A stretch of DNA of 64,000 nt from Alkalibacter rhizosphaerae (GTDB taxonomy: Bacteria > Bacillota > Clostridia > Eubacteriales > Alkalibacteraceae). Both the position numbers and the translations under genes were made by a program. The stretch is taken from NCBI RefSeq assembly GCF_017352215.1, contig NZ_CP071444.1, forward strand, positions 2,046,001 through 2,110,000, given 5' to 3'. This document shows, in pieces, positions 1 through 8,927 of this stretch. The notes below the pieces were generated by a model. The model was given only the letters and a program-made list of their open reading frames with translations. It was not told the DNA's origin and searched no databases. Each line of letters begins with the position of its first letter. Within the stretch, counting starts at the first letter, position 1.

Positions 1-1
1 C

Positions 2-1111
2 AGATATCTTCAAATCAATGGAGTGGAAGTCGAATTTCCGGAAGATGGATACAAAGGGGAAGACATCACCATCCACATGAACGAGTTCACAAAAAAACAC
101 AAGGACAAGTATGTGGATTACGACAGCAGGGAGCGAAGAGAGGTCCTTATTGCTTACGCCCTGGAGAAAAACATCAACAAGATCAAGCAAGACTTGAAAA
201 GCTACGGCATTGAATACGATGTATGGTTTCACGAAAGCTCACTCCATGAGGAGAATGCTGTTTTGGCTGTAGTGGAAGAATTGACCCAGCGAGGTCATAC
301 CTATGAAAAAGACGGCGCCACATGGTTCAAAGCCACGGAATTCGGATGCGACAAGGACGATGTCCTGATCCGCAACAACGACATCCCCACCTATTTTGCA
401 GCGGACATCGCATACCATGTGAACAAGTTGCGTGCTCGAAAGTTTGATTGGGCCATCAATGTGTGGGGTGCGGACCATCACGGACACGTTGCCAGAGTGA
501 AAGCCGCCTTGGACGCCATCGGACTTTCCGGCGACCAGCTGGATGTGATCCTGATGCAATTGGTCCGATTGGTTCGCAAAGGGGAAACGGCCCGCATGTC
601 CAAGCGGCAGGGTAATATGGTCACCCTTTCCGACTTGATCGAAGAAGTGGGTCGGGATGCCGCACGGTTCTTCTTTAATCTGCGGGCACCGGAGAGCCAT
701 TTTGATTTCGACTTGGACCTGGCGGTGGAACAATCCAACGAAAACCCGGTTTTTTATGTTCAATATGCTCATGCAAGAATCTGCAGCATCCTGCGTCAAA
801 TGGAAGAAGATCTAAGCAAGGTGGAATTGGACTATACCCTTCTCAAGGAAAAGGAAGAGCGGGAATTGATCCGCATCCTAGCGGAGTTGCCGGTGGAGAT
901 CGACGCAGCCGTTGAAAAGATGGACCCCAGCAAGATCACCAGGTACGCCATGGATGTCGCCTCCGGTTTCCATACATTTTACAATGCCTGTCGGGTACGG
1001 ACCGATGACATGCCTTTAATGAAAGCAAGAGTAGAACTGGTTCGCAGTGTACAACGAGTATTGAAGAACGTTACAACGATTTTGGGGATCGAAGCTCCGG
1101 AACGGATGTAA
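2..1111 (+). CDS. argS: Arginine--tRNA ligase, C-terminal two thirds (partial)
   Basis: Class I aminoacyl-tRNA synthetase that charges tRNA-Arg in the cytoplasm. The frame is open from the first complete codon at base 2, so the start and the HIGH-motif region lie outside the window; about 369 residues of a usual ~560 are present. The catalytic-domain end is seen in the segment reading WGADHHGHV and in the KMSKS-type loop ARMSKRQGN (about 590-615), followed by the helical DALR anticodon-binding domain up to a family-typical C-terminus (ILGIEAPERM). The gene ends just before a hairpin terminator. Identification is secure; only the N-terminus is missing. Confidence 0.97.
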   Translation, partial: RYLQINGVEVEFPEDGYKGEDITIHMNEFTKKHKDKYVDYDSRERREVLIAYALEKNINKIKQDLKSYGIEYDVWFHESSLHEENAVLAVVEELTQRGHTYEKDGATWFKATEFGCDKDDVLIRNNDIPTYFAADIAYHVNKLRARKFDWAINVWGADHHGHVARVKAALDAIGLSGDQLDVILMQLVRLVRKGETARMSKRQGNMVTLSDLIEEVGRDAARFFFNLRAPESHFDFDLDLAVEQSNENPVFYVQYAHARICSILRQMEEDLSKVELDYTLLKEKEERELIRILAELPVEIDAAVEKMDPSKITRYAMDVASGFHTFYNACRVRTDDMPLMKARVELVRSVQRVLKNVTTILGIEAPERM

Positions 1112-1128
1112 AGCAAAGTGAAAAATAT

Positions 1129-1154
1129 GGAGAACCGCGAGGTTCTCTTTTTTC
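1129..1154 (+). terminator. Rho-independent terminator after argS
   Basis: A GGAGAACC / GGTTCTCT stem with a GCGA loop is followed by a T-run, 18 bases after the argS stop. Confidence 0.85.
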
Positions 1155-1182
1155 TGTCACCAGGATGGAATTCATGTATAAT
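1154..1182 (+). promoter_or_regulatory. Sigma-A-type promoter for pepD
   Basis: CTGTCA at 1154-1159 and TATAAT at 1177-1182 are 17 bp apart, and TG at 1175-1176 makes an extended -10. It lies between the argS terminator and the pepD ribosome binding site. Confidence 0.6.
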
Positions 1183-1212
1183 GAAAGTATAAAATTATGG
1201 AGGTGGATGACG

Positions 1213-2667
1213 ATGCGAGAACTATTTGAAGGATTGGAGCCTGGAAAGGTAATGGCTTTTTTTTACGATATATCCCAGATACCAAGAGGAAGCGGACATG
1301 AACTGAAAATCAGCAACTATCTTGTGAATTTTGCGAAAGAACGGGGATTGGAATGTCATCAGGATCGGCTGAACAACGTCTGGATCCGAAAAGAAGCCCA
1401 TGAGAGCAAGAAAGATCGCCCTGCCGTTATTCTGCAAGGTCATATGGATATGGTTTGGGAGAAAAACAACGATACGGTGTTTGACTTTATAAAGCAACCC
1501 CTGGATCTTTACGTGGAAGATGATTATATCAAAGCCAGGGGAACCACCTTGGGTGCGGACAATGGCATCGCCGTTGCCATGATCATGGCTGTGTTGGATG
1601 ATGAGACCTTGGAGCTTCCCTGCATTGAAGGAGTTTTTACCGTAGATGAGGAGAGAGGCTTGACTGGAGCCTTGGGCTTTGACGCATCTGATTTGAAAGG
1701 CCAAATTTTGATCAACCTGGATTCGGAAGACGACGACGAAATTTTAACCAGTTGCGCAGGCGGAGTTCGACTGAATTATCACTTGCCGGTCCGACCGGAT
1801 CGAAAAAAAAGGGAAGGACGCTTTTGCAGAGTCTCCGTGAAAGGATTGCTGGGAGGTCATTCCGGCATGGACATCAACAAAGGCCGGGCAAATGCCAATC
1901 ACTTGCTTGGTCGTCTTCTATATTCGATCCATGAAGAAATGGACATGGCCATCGTATCGGTGGAAGGTGGATCCAAGGACAATGCCATCCCCAGAGAAGC
2001 ACAGGCCGTTTTATTGGTGGATAAGGCGGAAATGGAAAACCTGGAGTTGACCATAAAAGCCTTCGACCGCTATATGTCCAATGAGTATGCCATTTGTGAT
2101 CCTCAAATCGATTTTGGTCTGGAGTGGCTGTTGGAAGAGAAATTTGACATACTGGACCAGGAATCCACCGACGGAATCATCGGGCTGCTGCTCACCATTC
2201 CCAATGGTGTTGTAAGCATGAGCGAGGATTTGGAAGGCATGCCGGTCAGCTCCCAAAACTTGGGTGTAGTGACTTTTCAAAATGGAGAAGTGCAGTTTTC
2301 CGTTGCGGCTCGAAGTTCATCCATCTCCAAGAAGGAAGAATTGGTTGCCATGAATATGACCTTGGGGAAACGATTTGGAGCATCCATGGAGCAGACTGGA
2401 GATTATCCCGGTTGGAGCTATGCCAAGGAATCTCCCCTTCGAGAACTGGCCATCTCCGTATATGAAAATCGATTTGGTGAAAAACCGAAGACGGTGGCTA
2501 TTCATGCAGGAGTGGAATGTGGAATTTTCGGAGACAAGATGCCAGGCTTGGACATGATCTCCATAGGGCCGAATATTTATGATGTTCATTCTCCAAGGGA
2601 GCGCTTGTCCATTTCATCGACAAAAAAACTTTGGGAATTTTTGATGGACCTGCTTCAAAAAATTTAA
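1213..2667 (+). CDS. pepD: Aminoacyl-histidine dipeptidase (M20 family, PepD-like)
   Basis: Cytosolic di-zinc M20 metallopeptidase that hydrolyses dipeptides such as Xaa-His and recycles amino acids. The predicted 484-residue protein has the family metal-site motifs: HMD (H77, D79), the bridging GADNG (D116), the catalytic DEE (E146/E147) and an aspartate in INLDSED (D170). The lid domain begins near the GGHSGMDIN motif. The ATG at 1213 is chosen because GGAGG at 1199-1203 sits 9 bases upstream; the open frame extends 16 codons further without support. The length matches the PepD group (about 480-490). It has its own promoter; the vanZ-like gene follows 16 nt later. Confidence 0.93.
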   Translation: MRELFEGLEPGKVMAFFYDISQIPRGSGHELKISNYLVNFAKERGLECHQDRLNNVWIRKEAHESKKDRPAVILQGHMDMVWEKNNDTVFDFIKQPLDLYVEDDYIKARGTTLGADNGIAVAMIMAVLDDETLELPCIEGVFTVDEERGLTGALGFDASDLKGQILINLDSEDDDEILTSCAGGVRLNYHLPVRPDRKKREGRFCRVSVKGLLGGHSGMDINKGRANANHLLGRLLYSIHEEMDMAIVSVEGGSKDNAIPREAQAVLLVDKAEMENLELTIKAFDRYMSNEYAICDPQIDFGLEWLLEEKFDILDQESTDGIIGLLLTIPNGVVSMSEDLEGMPVSSQNLGVVTFQNGEVQFSVAARSSSISKKEELVAMNMTLGKRFGASMEQTGDYPGWSYAKESPLRELAISVYENRFGEKPKTVAIHAGVECGIFGDKMPGLDMISIGPNIYDVHSPRERLSISSTKKLWEFLMDLLQKI

Positions 2668-2683
2668 GAAGGATCGCTGAAAC

Positions 2684-3205
2684 TTGAAGAAAAAAAGAAA
2701 GAAAAAGAAAAACAACATGAAATGGTGGGTAAGCGCCTATCTGCTGGTATTGGTGCTCTTGACGCTGCGTCCGTTTTCAGGAAACGTCGTTGCCGAGAAA
2801 GAGTACAACCTGGTGCTTTTTCAAAGCTTGGGCAATTATTGGACCCACATGAAAAACCATGGGTTGATCAACCTATGGGCGTGGGAATATTTCCCTGAAG
2901 ATCTTGGGGTGTTCTTTCGCAACATCTTCACCGTATCCTTTATCAACCTGGGAGGAAATATTCTGTTGTTTATGCCGCTGGGTTTCTTTTTTGGGAGATT
3001 TTTTCGCCGGCAGAAAGGAATGCGAACGCTTTTGACCAGTTTTTTTGTGTCGGCGGGAATCGAGTTGGCGCAATTTATCGGTTTGAGCAGTCGGATCGCT
3101 GATGTGGACGACGTGATCCTCAACGTGGTTGGAGGCATGTTTGGATTTGGGCTCTACATTTTGTACGACAAATGGAAAAAGGGAAGTGAAGGCTTTGAAG
3201 AATAA
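2684..3205 (+). CDS. VanZ-like membrane protein
   Basis: A small integral membrane protein of about 173 residues. After a very lysine-rich N-terminus it shows four hydrophobic segments and the VanZ-family pattern: a first helix ending in TLRPFSG, a NLGGNILLFMPLG stretch, and a conserved SAGIELAQ...ADVDDVILN...GG signature. VanZ in the teicoplanin cluster gives low-level resistance, but most chromosomal homologues have no known role, so no function is assigned. The start is uncertain: TTG 2684 with AGAAGGA upstream, or ATG 2717. It overlaps radA by 20 bases, implying co-transcription with pepD and radA. Confidence 0.75.
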   Translation: MKKKRKKKKNNMKWWVSAYLLVLVLLTLRPFSGNVVAEKEYNLVLFQSLGNYWTHMKNHGLINLWAWEYFPEDLGVFFRNIFTVSFINLGGNILLFMPLGFFFGRFFRRQKGMRTLLTSFFVSAGIELAQFIGLSSRIADVDDVILNVVGGMFGFGLYILYDKWKKGSEGFEE

Positions 3206-4583
3206 AACCGTATACGTCTGCACCCATTGTCAGGCAGAGTCCTATAAGTGGCAGGGATACTGTTCCAATTGCGGAGAATGGAACACCTTGGAAGAGCAGA
3301 GGCGCACCAAGGAACAAGAGGTCCGGAACAAAGCTGCTGCATCTACTGCAAGGAAGGCAAGGCCCTTGTCTCAGGTCCCCCAAAATACGGCCCAACGGAT
3401 CGTGACTGGCATTTCCGAATTTGACCGGGTCATGGGAGGAGGGATCGTAAGAGATTCCATTTCCATCGTGACGGCAAAACCGGGTGCCGGAAAATCCACG
3501 CTGCTGCTCCAGGTGGCAGGAGAATTGGCCAGGCAAAAATACAAAGTGTTGTATGCATCCGGAGAGGAGAGCGAAAGCCAAATCAAGAGTCGGGCGGATC
3601 GCCTTTTTCATCAAGTGGACGATGGATTGCTGGTGTACAGCGACAATAATCTGGAACATGTGCTGTACAACGTGGAGGTGGAAGATCCGGACCTGGTGAT
3701 CCTGGACAGTATCCAGACTTTTGTTTTGCCGGGACAGTCCGATGCCAGGGCGGGTTCTCCCACCCAAACCATGGAATGTGCCAATGCCATGCTGCAATTG
3801 GCTAAAGACCCCCAACGCCCCCGCAGTGTCATGATGGTTGGTCAAATGACAAAGAAGGACGAGATGGCGGGTCTTCGGGCCCTGGAGCACTTGGTGGATG
3901 TGGTTCTCTTGATCGAAGGGGAAGACACGGAGGAACTGCGCAGCTTAAGCGTTACCAAAAATCGTTTCGGCAGTACCTGGGAGCGGGGTTACTTCTCCAT
4001 GGAGGAAAAAGGCTTGGTCTCCATAACCAATCCGTCAGAGTTTTTTATGACCAAACGGGATCAACATGATTTGGTGGGAGGGAGCGGCCTGACGGTGATC
4101 CGGGATGGTTCCAGGTCCATAATCGTAGAGATCGAAAGTTTGGTTTCCCAATCATTCATGCCCTACCCCACCAGGATCTGCGAATGCATACCCAGAGATC
4201 AACTCAATACTCTTTTGTCTGTTTTGGAACAAAAGGCGGGCATGACATTTTATGATAAAAACGTGGTCTTGAAAAGCACAGGTGGTTTGAAAATGAAAGA
4301 GCAGTCCGTCAACCTGTGTGTGCTGATGAGCGTTGTCTCGTCGTTGAAAAACAAAGGGATCCCGTCGGATGTTTGTTTTGTGGCAGATGTGGGATTGACC
4401 GGAGAGTTGAAAAAGGTACCTTCTTTGGAGCAGCGCATTCGAGAATTGGATCGAATGGGCTTCAAAAAAGTGTTCGTCGCAAAAAACGATGTTCGGATCA
4501 AACAGGAATTCACCCATGTTGTTGTTGACCAATGCAAGAACATTCAGGAAGTCATCCAAAAATGCTTTGGAAAAATTGTCTAA
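3186..4583 (+). CDS. radA: DNA repair protein RadA
   Basis: RecA-like DNA-dependent ATPase that promotes branch migration of recombination intermediates. The 465-residue product has an N-terminal C4 zinc finger (C12, C15, C26, C29), a Walker A motif AKPGAGKST near residue 100, the RadA-specific KNRFG motif (DNA at about 3954-3970) and a C-terminal Lon-protease-like domain containing FVADVGLTGE. The GTG at 3186 (or TTG 3195) is preferred over the longer reading because the zinc finger of known RadA proteins begins only a few residues from the N-terminus. The start lies inside the end of the VanZ-like gene. In many Firmicutes disA follows radA; here carD follows instead. Confidence 0.95.
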   Translation: MKALKNKTVYVCTHCQAESYKWQGYCSNCGEWNTLEEQRRTKEQEVRNKAAASTARKARPLSQVPQNTAQRIVTGISEFDRVMGGGIVRDSISIVTAKPGAGKSTLLLQVAGELARQKYKVLYASGEESESQIKSRADRLFHQVDDGLLVYSDNNLEHVLYNVEVEDPDLVILDSIQTFVLPGQSDARAGSPTQTMECANAMLQLAKDPQRPRSVMMVGQMTKKDEMAGLRALEHLVDVVLLIEGEDTEELRSLSVTKNRFGSTWERGYFSMEEKGLVSITNPSEFFMTKRDQHDLVGGSGLTVIRDGSRSIIVEIESLVSQSFMPYPTRICECIPRDQLNTLLSVLEQKAGMTFYDKNVVLKSTGGLKMKEQSVNLCVLMSVVSSLKNKGIPSDVCFVADVGLTGELKKVPSLEQRIRELDRMGFKKVFVAKNDVRIKQEFTHVVVDQCKNIQEVIQKCFGKIV

Positions 4584-4597
4584 ATTTGCTTTTTTCT

Positions 4598-4663
4598 TTG
4601 ACATGGTAGGTACTCTGTGTTAAACTATTTTGTTTTGACATATTTCTTGTGCTGTACTATAAT
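4598..4663 (+). promoter_or_regulatory. Two tandem sigma-A promoters for carD
   Basis: The upstream promoter is TTGACA (4598-4603), 17 bp, TAAACT (4621-4626). The downstream one is a perfect consensus: TTGACA (4635-4640), 17 bp, TATAAT (4658-4663). They are 37 bp apart and both point at carD. Confidence 0.8.
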
Positions 4664-4690
4664 AGAGTTGTACCGGCTAGGAGGATGTTT

Positions 4691-5170
4691 ATGTTCAAAA
4701 TAGGCGACAAAATCGTATATCCGATGCATGGAGCGGGGATCATTGAAGGCATTGAGGAGAAGGAAATCTTAGGTGAGACGCTACCCTATTTCGTATTGAA
4801 ATTACCAGTGGGGAGCATGAAGATCATGGTGCCCGTGAACAATTGTTCGGATCTGGGGATCCGACCCATCGTCAGCAACGAGGAGTTGGAAAAGGCGTTG
4901 GACATTTTGCAGGAGTGTCAAAACGACATGGAAAGCAATTGGAATCGGAGATACAGGGAGAATCTTGAAAAGCTGAAAACTGGCGACATTATGGATATAG
5001 CGGAAGTGGTAAAGGACCTGTACATCATGGACAAGGAAAAAGGACTTTCCACAGGAGAGAAGAAGATGCTCAACAACGCGAAGCAGATCCTCATCAGTGA
5101 AATAGTGCTGGTTCGGGATATGGATAATGAAGAAGCGGAAGCTTTGATCAAGGATTGCTTTAAAGAATAG
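4691..5170 (+). CDS. carD: CarD/CdnL-family transcription regulator
   Basis: A 159-residue protein with an N-terminal Tudor-like RNA-polymerase interaction domain (FKIGDKIVYPMHGAGII) and a mostly helical C-terminal domain that in CarD proteins touches the upstream edge of the promoter bubble. CarD proteins bind the RNA polymerase beta subunit and stabilise open complexes, for example at stable-RNA promoters. AGGAGG at 4679-4684 abuts ATG 4685 and lies 6 bases from ATG 4691, so 4691 is chosen. Two strong tandem promoters and a terminator that overlaps the stop codon make it a short independent unit between radA and yacL. Confidence 0.93.
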   Translation: MFKIGDKIVYPMHGAGIIEGIEEKEILGETLPYFVLKLPVGSMKIMVPVNNCSDLGIRPIVSNEELEKALDILQECQNDMESNWNRRYRENLEKLKTGDIMDIAEVVKDLYIMDKEKGLSTGEKKMLNNAKQILISEIVLVRDMDNEEAEALIKDCFKE

Positions 5171-5190
5171 AGAAATCTATTCTTTTTTTT
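5162..5190 (+). terminator. Terminator overlapping the carD stop
   Basis: AAAGAATAG / CTATTCTTT form a 9-bp perfect stem with a 6-base loop, followed by a T-run. The carD TAG is inside the 5' arm. Confidence 0.85.
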
Positions 5191-5287
5191 ATATCGCGAC
5201 TAAGTTTAGTGTAAATTATAAAGCTAATCTTAATGAACTTTGATATAATATATGGTATGTATAATATTATTGAAAGGAGGTGAAAGT

Positions 5288-6391
5288 ATGGTCGTAAAAG
5301 TGATTCGATGGGTCCTGGCTTTATTGGGAGCGGTAATCGGATATCAAGTGGCGGCTGGATTGCTTCGCATGGAGTTTATAAGCAATTTTCTAGGCAGTCT
5401 GGGAGAAGGAGCAAAAAGCATCGTCATATATGTCGTTGGTGGTCTTATACTTGGTTTGTTGTTTTATATGCTGTCTCCTTCCATTATAGGGTTCGGGCTG
5501 AAAATCTCGAAAAAAATCGAATATACGTTGGCAGAATTCTCCATACCAGAATTGATCATTTCCACAATTGGTCTGATCATCGGACTGATCATAGCGGCGT
5601 TGTTGTCTTTGCCCATCAGCAATTTTCGATTGCTGCCGGGTGTGACAGAGCTGATCGTGACATTGATCTACATTTTATTCGGGTATTTGGGGATCACCCT
5701 GGCCGGAAAGAATACGGATGTGATCCTGGGACTGTTTAAAAGAAGTCCAAAGGAAGTGAAACCGCAAAAGCCGAAAATGACCTGTCCAAAAATCTTGGAT
5801 ACCAGTGTGATCATTGATGGAAGGATTTTTGACATATGCAAAACCGGCTTTGTTGAAGGAGTCTTGATCATTCCCGGGTTTGTCCTGTCGGAACTGCAGT
5901 ATATTGCAGATTCCTCCGATTCTTTGAAAAGGACCAAAGGCCGACGGGGTTTGGATATTTTGAATCGAATCCAGAAGGAACTGGATATTGAAGTGATGAT
6001 TTCCGACAAGGAGTATCCGGAAATAAGCGAAGTGGATTCCAAATTGTTGCAACTGGCCAAAGATATCAAGGGAAAAGTCGTGACCAATGACTACAACCTT
6101 AACAAAGTGGCCGAATTCCATGGCGTAGGCGTACTGAACATCAATGAGCTGTCCAATGCCGTCAAACCGGTTGTCATACCGGGTGAGGAAATGGTGGTAA
6201 CAGTGATCAAGGATGGGAAAGAATCCAATCAGGGTGTTGCCTACTTGGACGACGGAACCATGATCGTGGTGGAAAACGGGAAACGTTATGTGGGCAGTAC
6301 CATTGAGGTGGTGGTCACCAGCGTATTGCAAACAGCTGCTGGACGGATGATCTTCGCCAAACCCAAGAAAAACGGAAGCAAGACTGCGTAA
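5288..6391 (+). CDS. yacL: PIN/TRAM-domain membrane protein YacL
   Basis: A 367-residue protein. The N-terminal part holds about four transmembrane helices (residues ~5-130). It is followed by a cytoplasmic PIN-like nuclease domain beginning [15 protein letters not shown], whose acidic residues are the expected metal ligands, including the D in [11 protein letters not shown]-terminal TRAM domain (about 300-360) is predicted to bind RNA. YacL is conserved in Gram-positive bacteria but its substrate is unknown. The ATG at 5288 follows AAAGGAGGTGAA. An extended -10 element (TGATATAAT, 5241-5249) suggests its own promoter. Confidence 0.92.
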   Translation: MVVKVIRWVLALLGAVIGYQVAAGLLRMEFISNFLGSLGEGAKSIVIYVVGGLILGLLFYMLSPSIIGFGLKISKKIEYTLAEFSIPELIISTIGLIIGLIIAALLSLPISNFRLLPGVTELIVTLIYILFGYLGITLAGKNTDVILGLFKRSPKEVKPQKPKMTCPKILDTSVIIDGRIFDICKTGFVEGVLIIPGFVLSELQYIADSSDSLKRTKGRRGLDILNRIQKELDIEVMISDKEYPEISEVDSKLLQLAKDIKGKVVTNDYNLNKVAEFHGVGVLNINELSNAVKPVVIPGEEMVVTVIKDGKESNQGVAYLDDGTMIVVENGKRYVGSTIEVVVTSVLQTAAGRMIFAKPKKNGSKTA

Positions 6392-6397
6392 CTTGGA

Positions 6398-6434
6398 CCA
6401 GGACCTGTTCTTTCGAGAGGGGTCCTGTTTTTTT
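6398..6434 (+). terminator. Terminator after yacL
   Basis: CAGGACC (6399-6405) pairs with GGTCCTG (6421-6427) and is followed by a T-run. Confidence 0.8.
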
Positions 6435-6498
6435 GCTTTTTCCCAAGATTTGTTATATAATATTTTTTCTGAAGAGGAAACAAGAAAAGGGGCCGATC

Positions 6499-7197
6499 AT
6501 GGGAAAACCTTTTGTTAGTGCCATAATTGTAGCAGCCGGGAACGGAAGCCGAATGAATGCGGGAAGAAACAAACAATACCTGTATTTGAACGGAAAACCT
6601 ATTTTGGTGCACACATTAAAGGCATTCGAAAAATGCGGCAGCATCGATGAAGTGATCCTGGTCATCAGTGCGCAGGATGCAGCTTTGTGTCGGGAAGAAG
6701 TGTTGGCGACCAACGGATTCAAAAAAATAAAAGCATTGGTGTTTGGTGGACAAACCAGACAAGAATCCATGTACAACGGGTTGAGAGAAGTGTCCAAACA
6801 GGCGGAGATCGTAGTCACTCATGATGGTGCCAGGCCACTGATCCACACCAAGACCCTAACCCAGTGTGTGGAGGAAACCATAACCCATGGGGCTACCATT
6901 GTGGCTGTTCCCGTCAAGGAGACCATCAAAATGGTGGGCGATGATTTGGAAGTGATCGACACGCCAAAACGGTCTTGCTTGTGGTCGGTTCAAACACCAC
7001 AAACATTTCGCAGGGAATTGTTGGAAGAAGCCCATAAAAGCGCAAAAGAAGCCGGATTTCTTGGCACGGACGACGCCATGCTGGTGGAACGTCTGGGACA
7101 TCCCGTCAAAGTCGTTAAAGGGCATTATGAAAATATAAAAATTACAACACCGGAAGATTTGATTCTTGCAGAATCCATTTTTCAACGGTTGTTGTAA
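6499..7197 (+). CDS. ispD: 2-C-methyl-D-erythritol 4-phosphate cytidylyltransferase
   Basis: Third enzyme of the non-mevalonate (MEP) isoprenoid pathway: it couples MEP with CTP to give CDP-ME, feeding undecaprenyl and quinone precursors. The 232-residue protein starts with the nucleotidyltransferase signature AIIVAAGNGSRM and has the family motifs VTHDGARPL, VPVKETIK and the TPQTFRRELL segment. ATG 6499 has AAAAGGGG 8-12 bases upstream; the 22-codon longer reading is hydrophobic and unsupported. A promoter (TTGCTT 6433-6438, 17 bp, TATAAT 6456-6461) precedes it. ispF, the usual neighbour, is absent; glmM follows 18 bases later. Confidence 0.95.
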   Translation: MGKPFVSAIIVAAGNGSRMNAGRNKQYLYLNGKPILVHTLKAFEKCGSIDEVILVISAQDAALCREEVLATNGFKKIKALVFGGQTRQESMYNGLREVSKQAEIVVTHDGARPLIHTKTLTQCVEETITHGATIVAVPVKETIKMVGDDLEVIDTPKRSCLWSVQTPQTFRRELLEEAHKSAKEAGFLGTDDAMLVERLGHPVKVVKGHYENIKITTPEDLILAESIFQRLL

Positions 7198-7215
7198 CAG
7201 CAAATGGAGGAAATC

Positions 7216-8559
7216 ATGAGTAGATTGTTTGGAACCGACGGCGTTCGCGGCATCGCAAACAAGGAACTGACGCCGGAGTTGGCCTTCGCCCTTGGTAGAG
7301 CCGGAGCCTTTGTTTTGGCACAAAATAACCACAAACCCAAATTTGTCATCGGGAAAGACACCCGGATTTCAGGAGACCTACTGGAATCGGCGTTGATCGC
7401 TGGGATCTTGTCCATCGGTGGAGAAGTGATACGGGCTGGCGTCATACCCACTCCGGCAATTGCCGTGTTGAACCGTTTATTGCGTGCAGATGCAGGAGTT
7501 ATGATAAGCGCCTCCCACAATCCTGCAGAATTCAACGGTATCAAATTTTTTGATGGGCAAGGATTCAAATTGAAGGATGAGATAGAAGATCAAATCGAAA
7601 TGCTGATCCGATCCAAGTTCGTTTATCCGGAAATGACAGGGGATCAAGTTGGATTCATCACCGAATTGCCGGATGCCAACGAGATGTACGAGCAATTCCT
7701 GTTGAAGACCCTGCATGCAGACTTGACTGGTTTAGAGATCGTTTTGGATTGTGCCAATGGCGCCGCTTATCGCATCGGACCGGAAGTCTTTGAAAAAGCC
7801 GGAGCAAAAGTGACGGTCATCGGAAACGACCCGGATGGCATCAACATCAATTTAAATTGCGGTTCCACCCACATGGAACGATTGAAAGCGGAAGTACTGG
7901 AACAAAAAGCCCACTTTGGCCTGGCTTTCGATGGGGATGCAGATCGAATGCTGGCCGTAGACGAAAACGGCAATCTGGTGGATGGAGACAAACTGCTGAC
8001 GATTTTCGCCTGCAACATGAAAAAGCATAATCTTTTAAAAAACAATACGGTGGTCGTAACGGTCATGAGCAACATGGGCCTGGACATCGCCCTGGAAGAA
8101 AACCAGTGCCATTCCGTGAAGACCCAGGTCGGAGATCGATACGTCCTGGAAGAAATGTTGAAAAATGGCTACAATTTAGGTGGAGAACAATCGGGCCATT
8201 TGATTTTGCTGGATTACAATACGACGGGAGACGGCGTTCTCAGCGGTCTTCAATTGGCCGCCATCGTCAAGGAAGAAGGCAAAACGCTGGGGACATTGGC
8301 TTCCACCATGAAGATCATGCCTCAAGTACTGGTCAATGCCAAAGTCAACGGACAAAAGAAAATGGATTATGAAAAAGATGCCGCCATCCAGGAGGAAATC
8401 AAACGGATGGAGAACATGCTTCATAAAAAGGGCCGGGTTTTGATACGACCTTCCGGGACAGAACCTTTGGTTCGGGTCATGTTGGAAGGGGAGAACCTGG
8501 AAGAGATCCATGATATGGCCAACCGCCTGGCAGAGATGATCGCCACTAAACTGAAATAA
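7216..8559 (+). CDS. glmM: Phosphoglucosamine mutase
   Basis: Interconverts glucosamine-6-phosphate and glucosamine-1-phosphate on the way to UDP-GlcNAc for peptidoglycan. The 447-residue protein has the standard alpha-phosphohexomutase layout: the active-site phosphoserine in ISASHNP (S100), the Mg-binding loop DGDADR near residue 240 and the C-terminal phosphate-binding [12 protein letters not shown]. The start is ATG 7216 with GGAGG 5-9 bases before it. It sits directly upstream of glmS, the preceding enzyme of the pathway, with which it is not co-transcribed because a terminator and a new promoter intervene. In many Firmicutes glmM is next to cdaA; that is not so here. Confidence 0.97.
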   Translation: MSRLFGTDGVRGIANKELTPELAFALGRAGAFVLAQNNHKPKFVIGKDTRISGDLLESALIAGILSIGGEVIRAGVIPTPAIAVLNRLLRADAGVMISASHNPAEFNGIKFFDGQGFKLKDEIEDQIEMLIRSKFVYPEMTGDQVGFITELPDANEMYEQFLLKTLHADLTGLEIVLDCANGAAYRIGPEVFEKAGAKVTVIGNDPDGININLNCGSTHMERLKAEVLEQKAHFGLAFDGDADRMLAVDENGNLVDGDKLLTIFACNMKKHNLLKNNTVVVTVMSNMGLDIALEENQCHSVKTQVGDRYVLEEMLKNGYNLGGEQSGHLILLDYNTTGDGVLSGLQLAAIVKEEGKTLGTLASTMKIMPQVLVNAKVNGQKKMDYEKDAAIQEEIKRMENMLHKKGRVLIRPSGTEPLVRVMLEGENLEEIHDMANRLAEMIATKLK

Positions 8560-8579
8560 GCGCTTCGGCGCTTTTTTTT
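8558..8579 (+). terminator. Terminator after glmM
   Basis: AAGCGC-TTCG-GCGCTT hairpin followed by T8; it overlaps the stop codon. Confidence 0.88.
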
Positions 8580-8616
8580 GTGGAACGTTACCATGGCAAT
8601 CTTTGGCAAATACTCC

Positions 8617-8645
8617 TTGTTAATTTGTAGATTTATCTTTATAAT
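8617..8645 (+). promoter_or_regulatory. Promoter of the glmS ribozyme-glmS transcript
   Basis: TTGTTA (8617-8622), 17 bp, TATAAT (8640-8645), about 40 nt before the ribozyme core. Confidence 0.75.
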
Positions 8646-8675
8646 GGATGTAATGAAAGGATGTGGAACAACGAA

Positions 8676-8830
8676 GCACCAGCAAGCGCCAGAACTCCGA
8701 CAGGAGTGGACGAGGTTTGGGGAGTATCGAATGTTCGGCGGATGCCCCAAAAGTGTTAAAATCCAACTTAACATATTCTTCAGGACAAAACCCAACGGGT
8801 GACCGTGGGCACAAATCCATGAATGGTTCT
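8676..8830 (+). ncRNA. glmS ribozyme (glucosamine-6-phosphate-activated)
   Basis: A self-cleaving riboswitch in the 5' leader of glmS. The conserved core AGCGCCAGAACT lies at 8685-8696, with the expected cleavage between A8685 and G8686. It is followed by GACGAGG, the GGATGCCCC segment pairing back to TTGGGGAG, and the late GGGTGACCGT element. In the family, binding of glucosamine-6-phosphate triggers cleavage and RNase J-mediated decay of the glmS mRNA, giving end-product control. The 3' boundary is approximate. With the terminator and promoter it fills the 368-base gap between glmM and glmS. Confidence 0.93.
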
Positions 8831-8927
8831 ATTCGAAATTTATTGACGAAACAAGAAAAACACACGACAAGACCCAGACATACGGGTTTCTTTTATGTTG
8901 TGCAAAAACTAAATTTGGAGGTTTATT

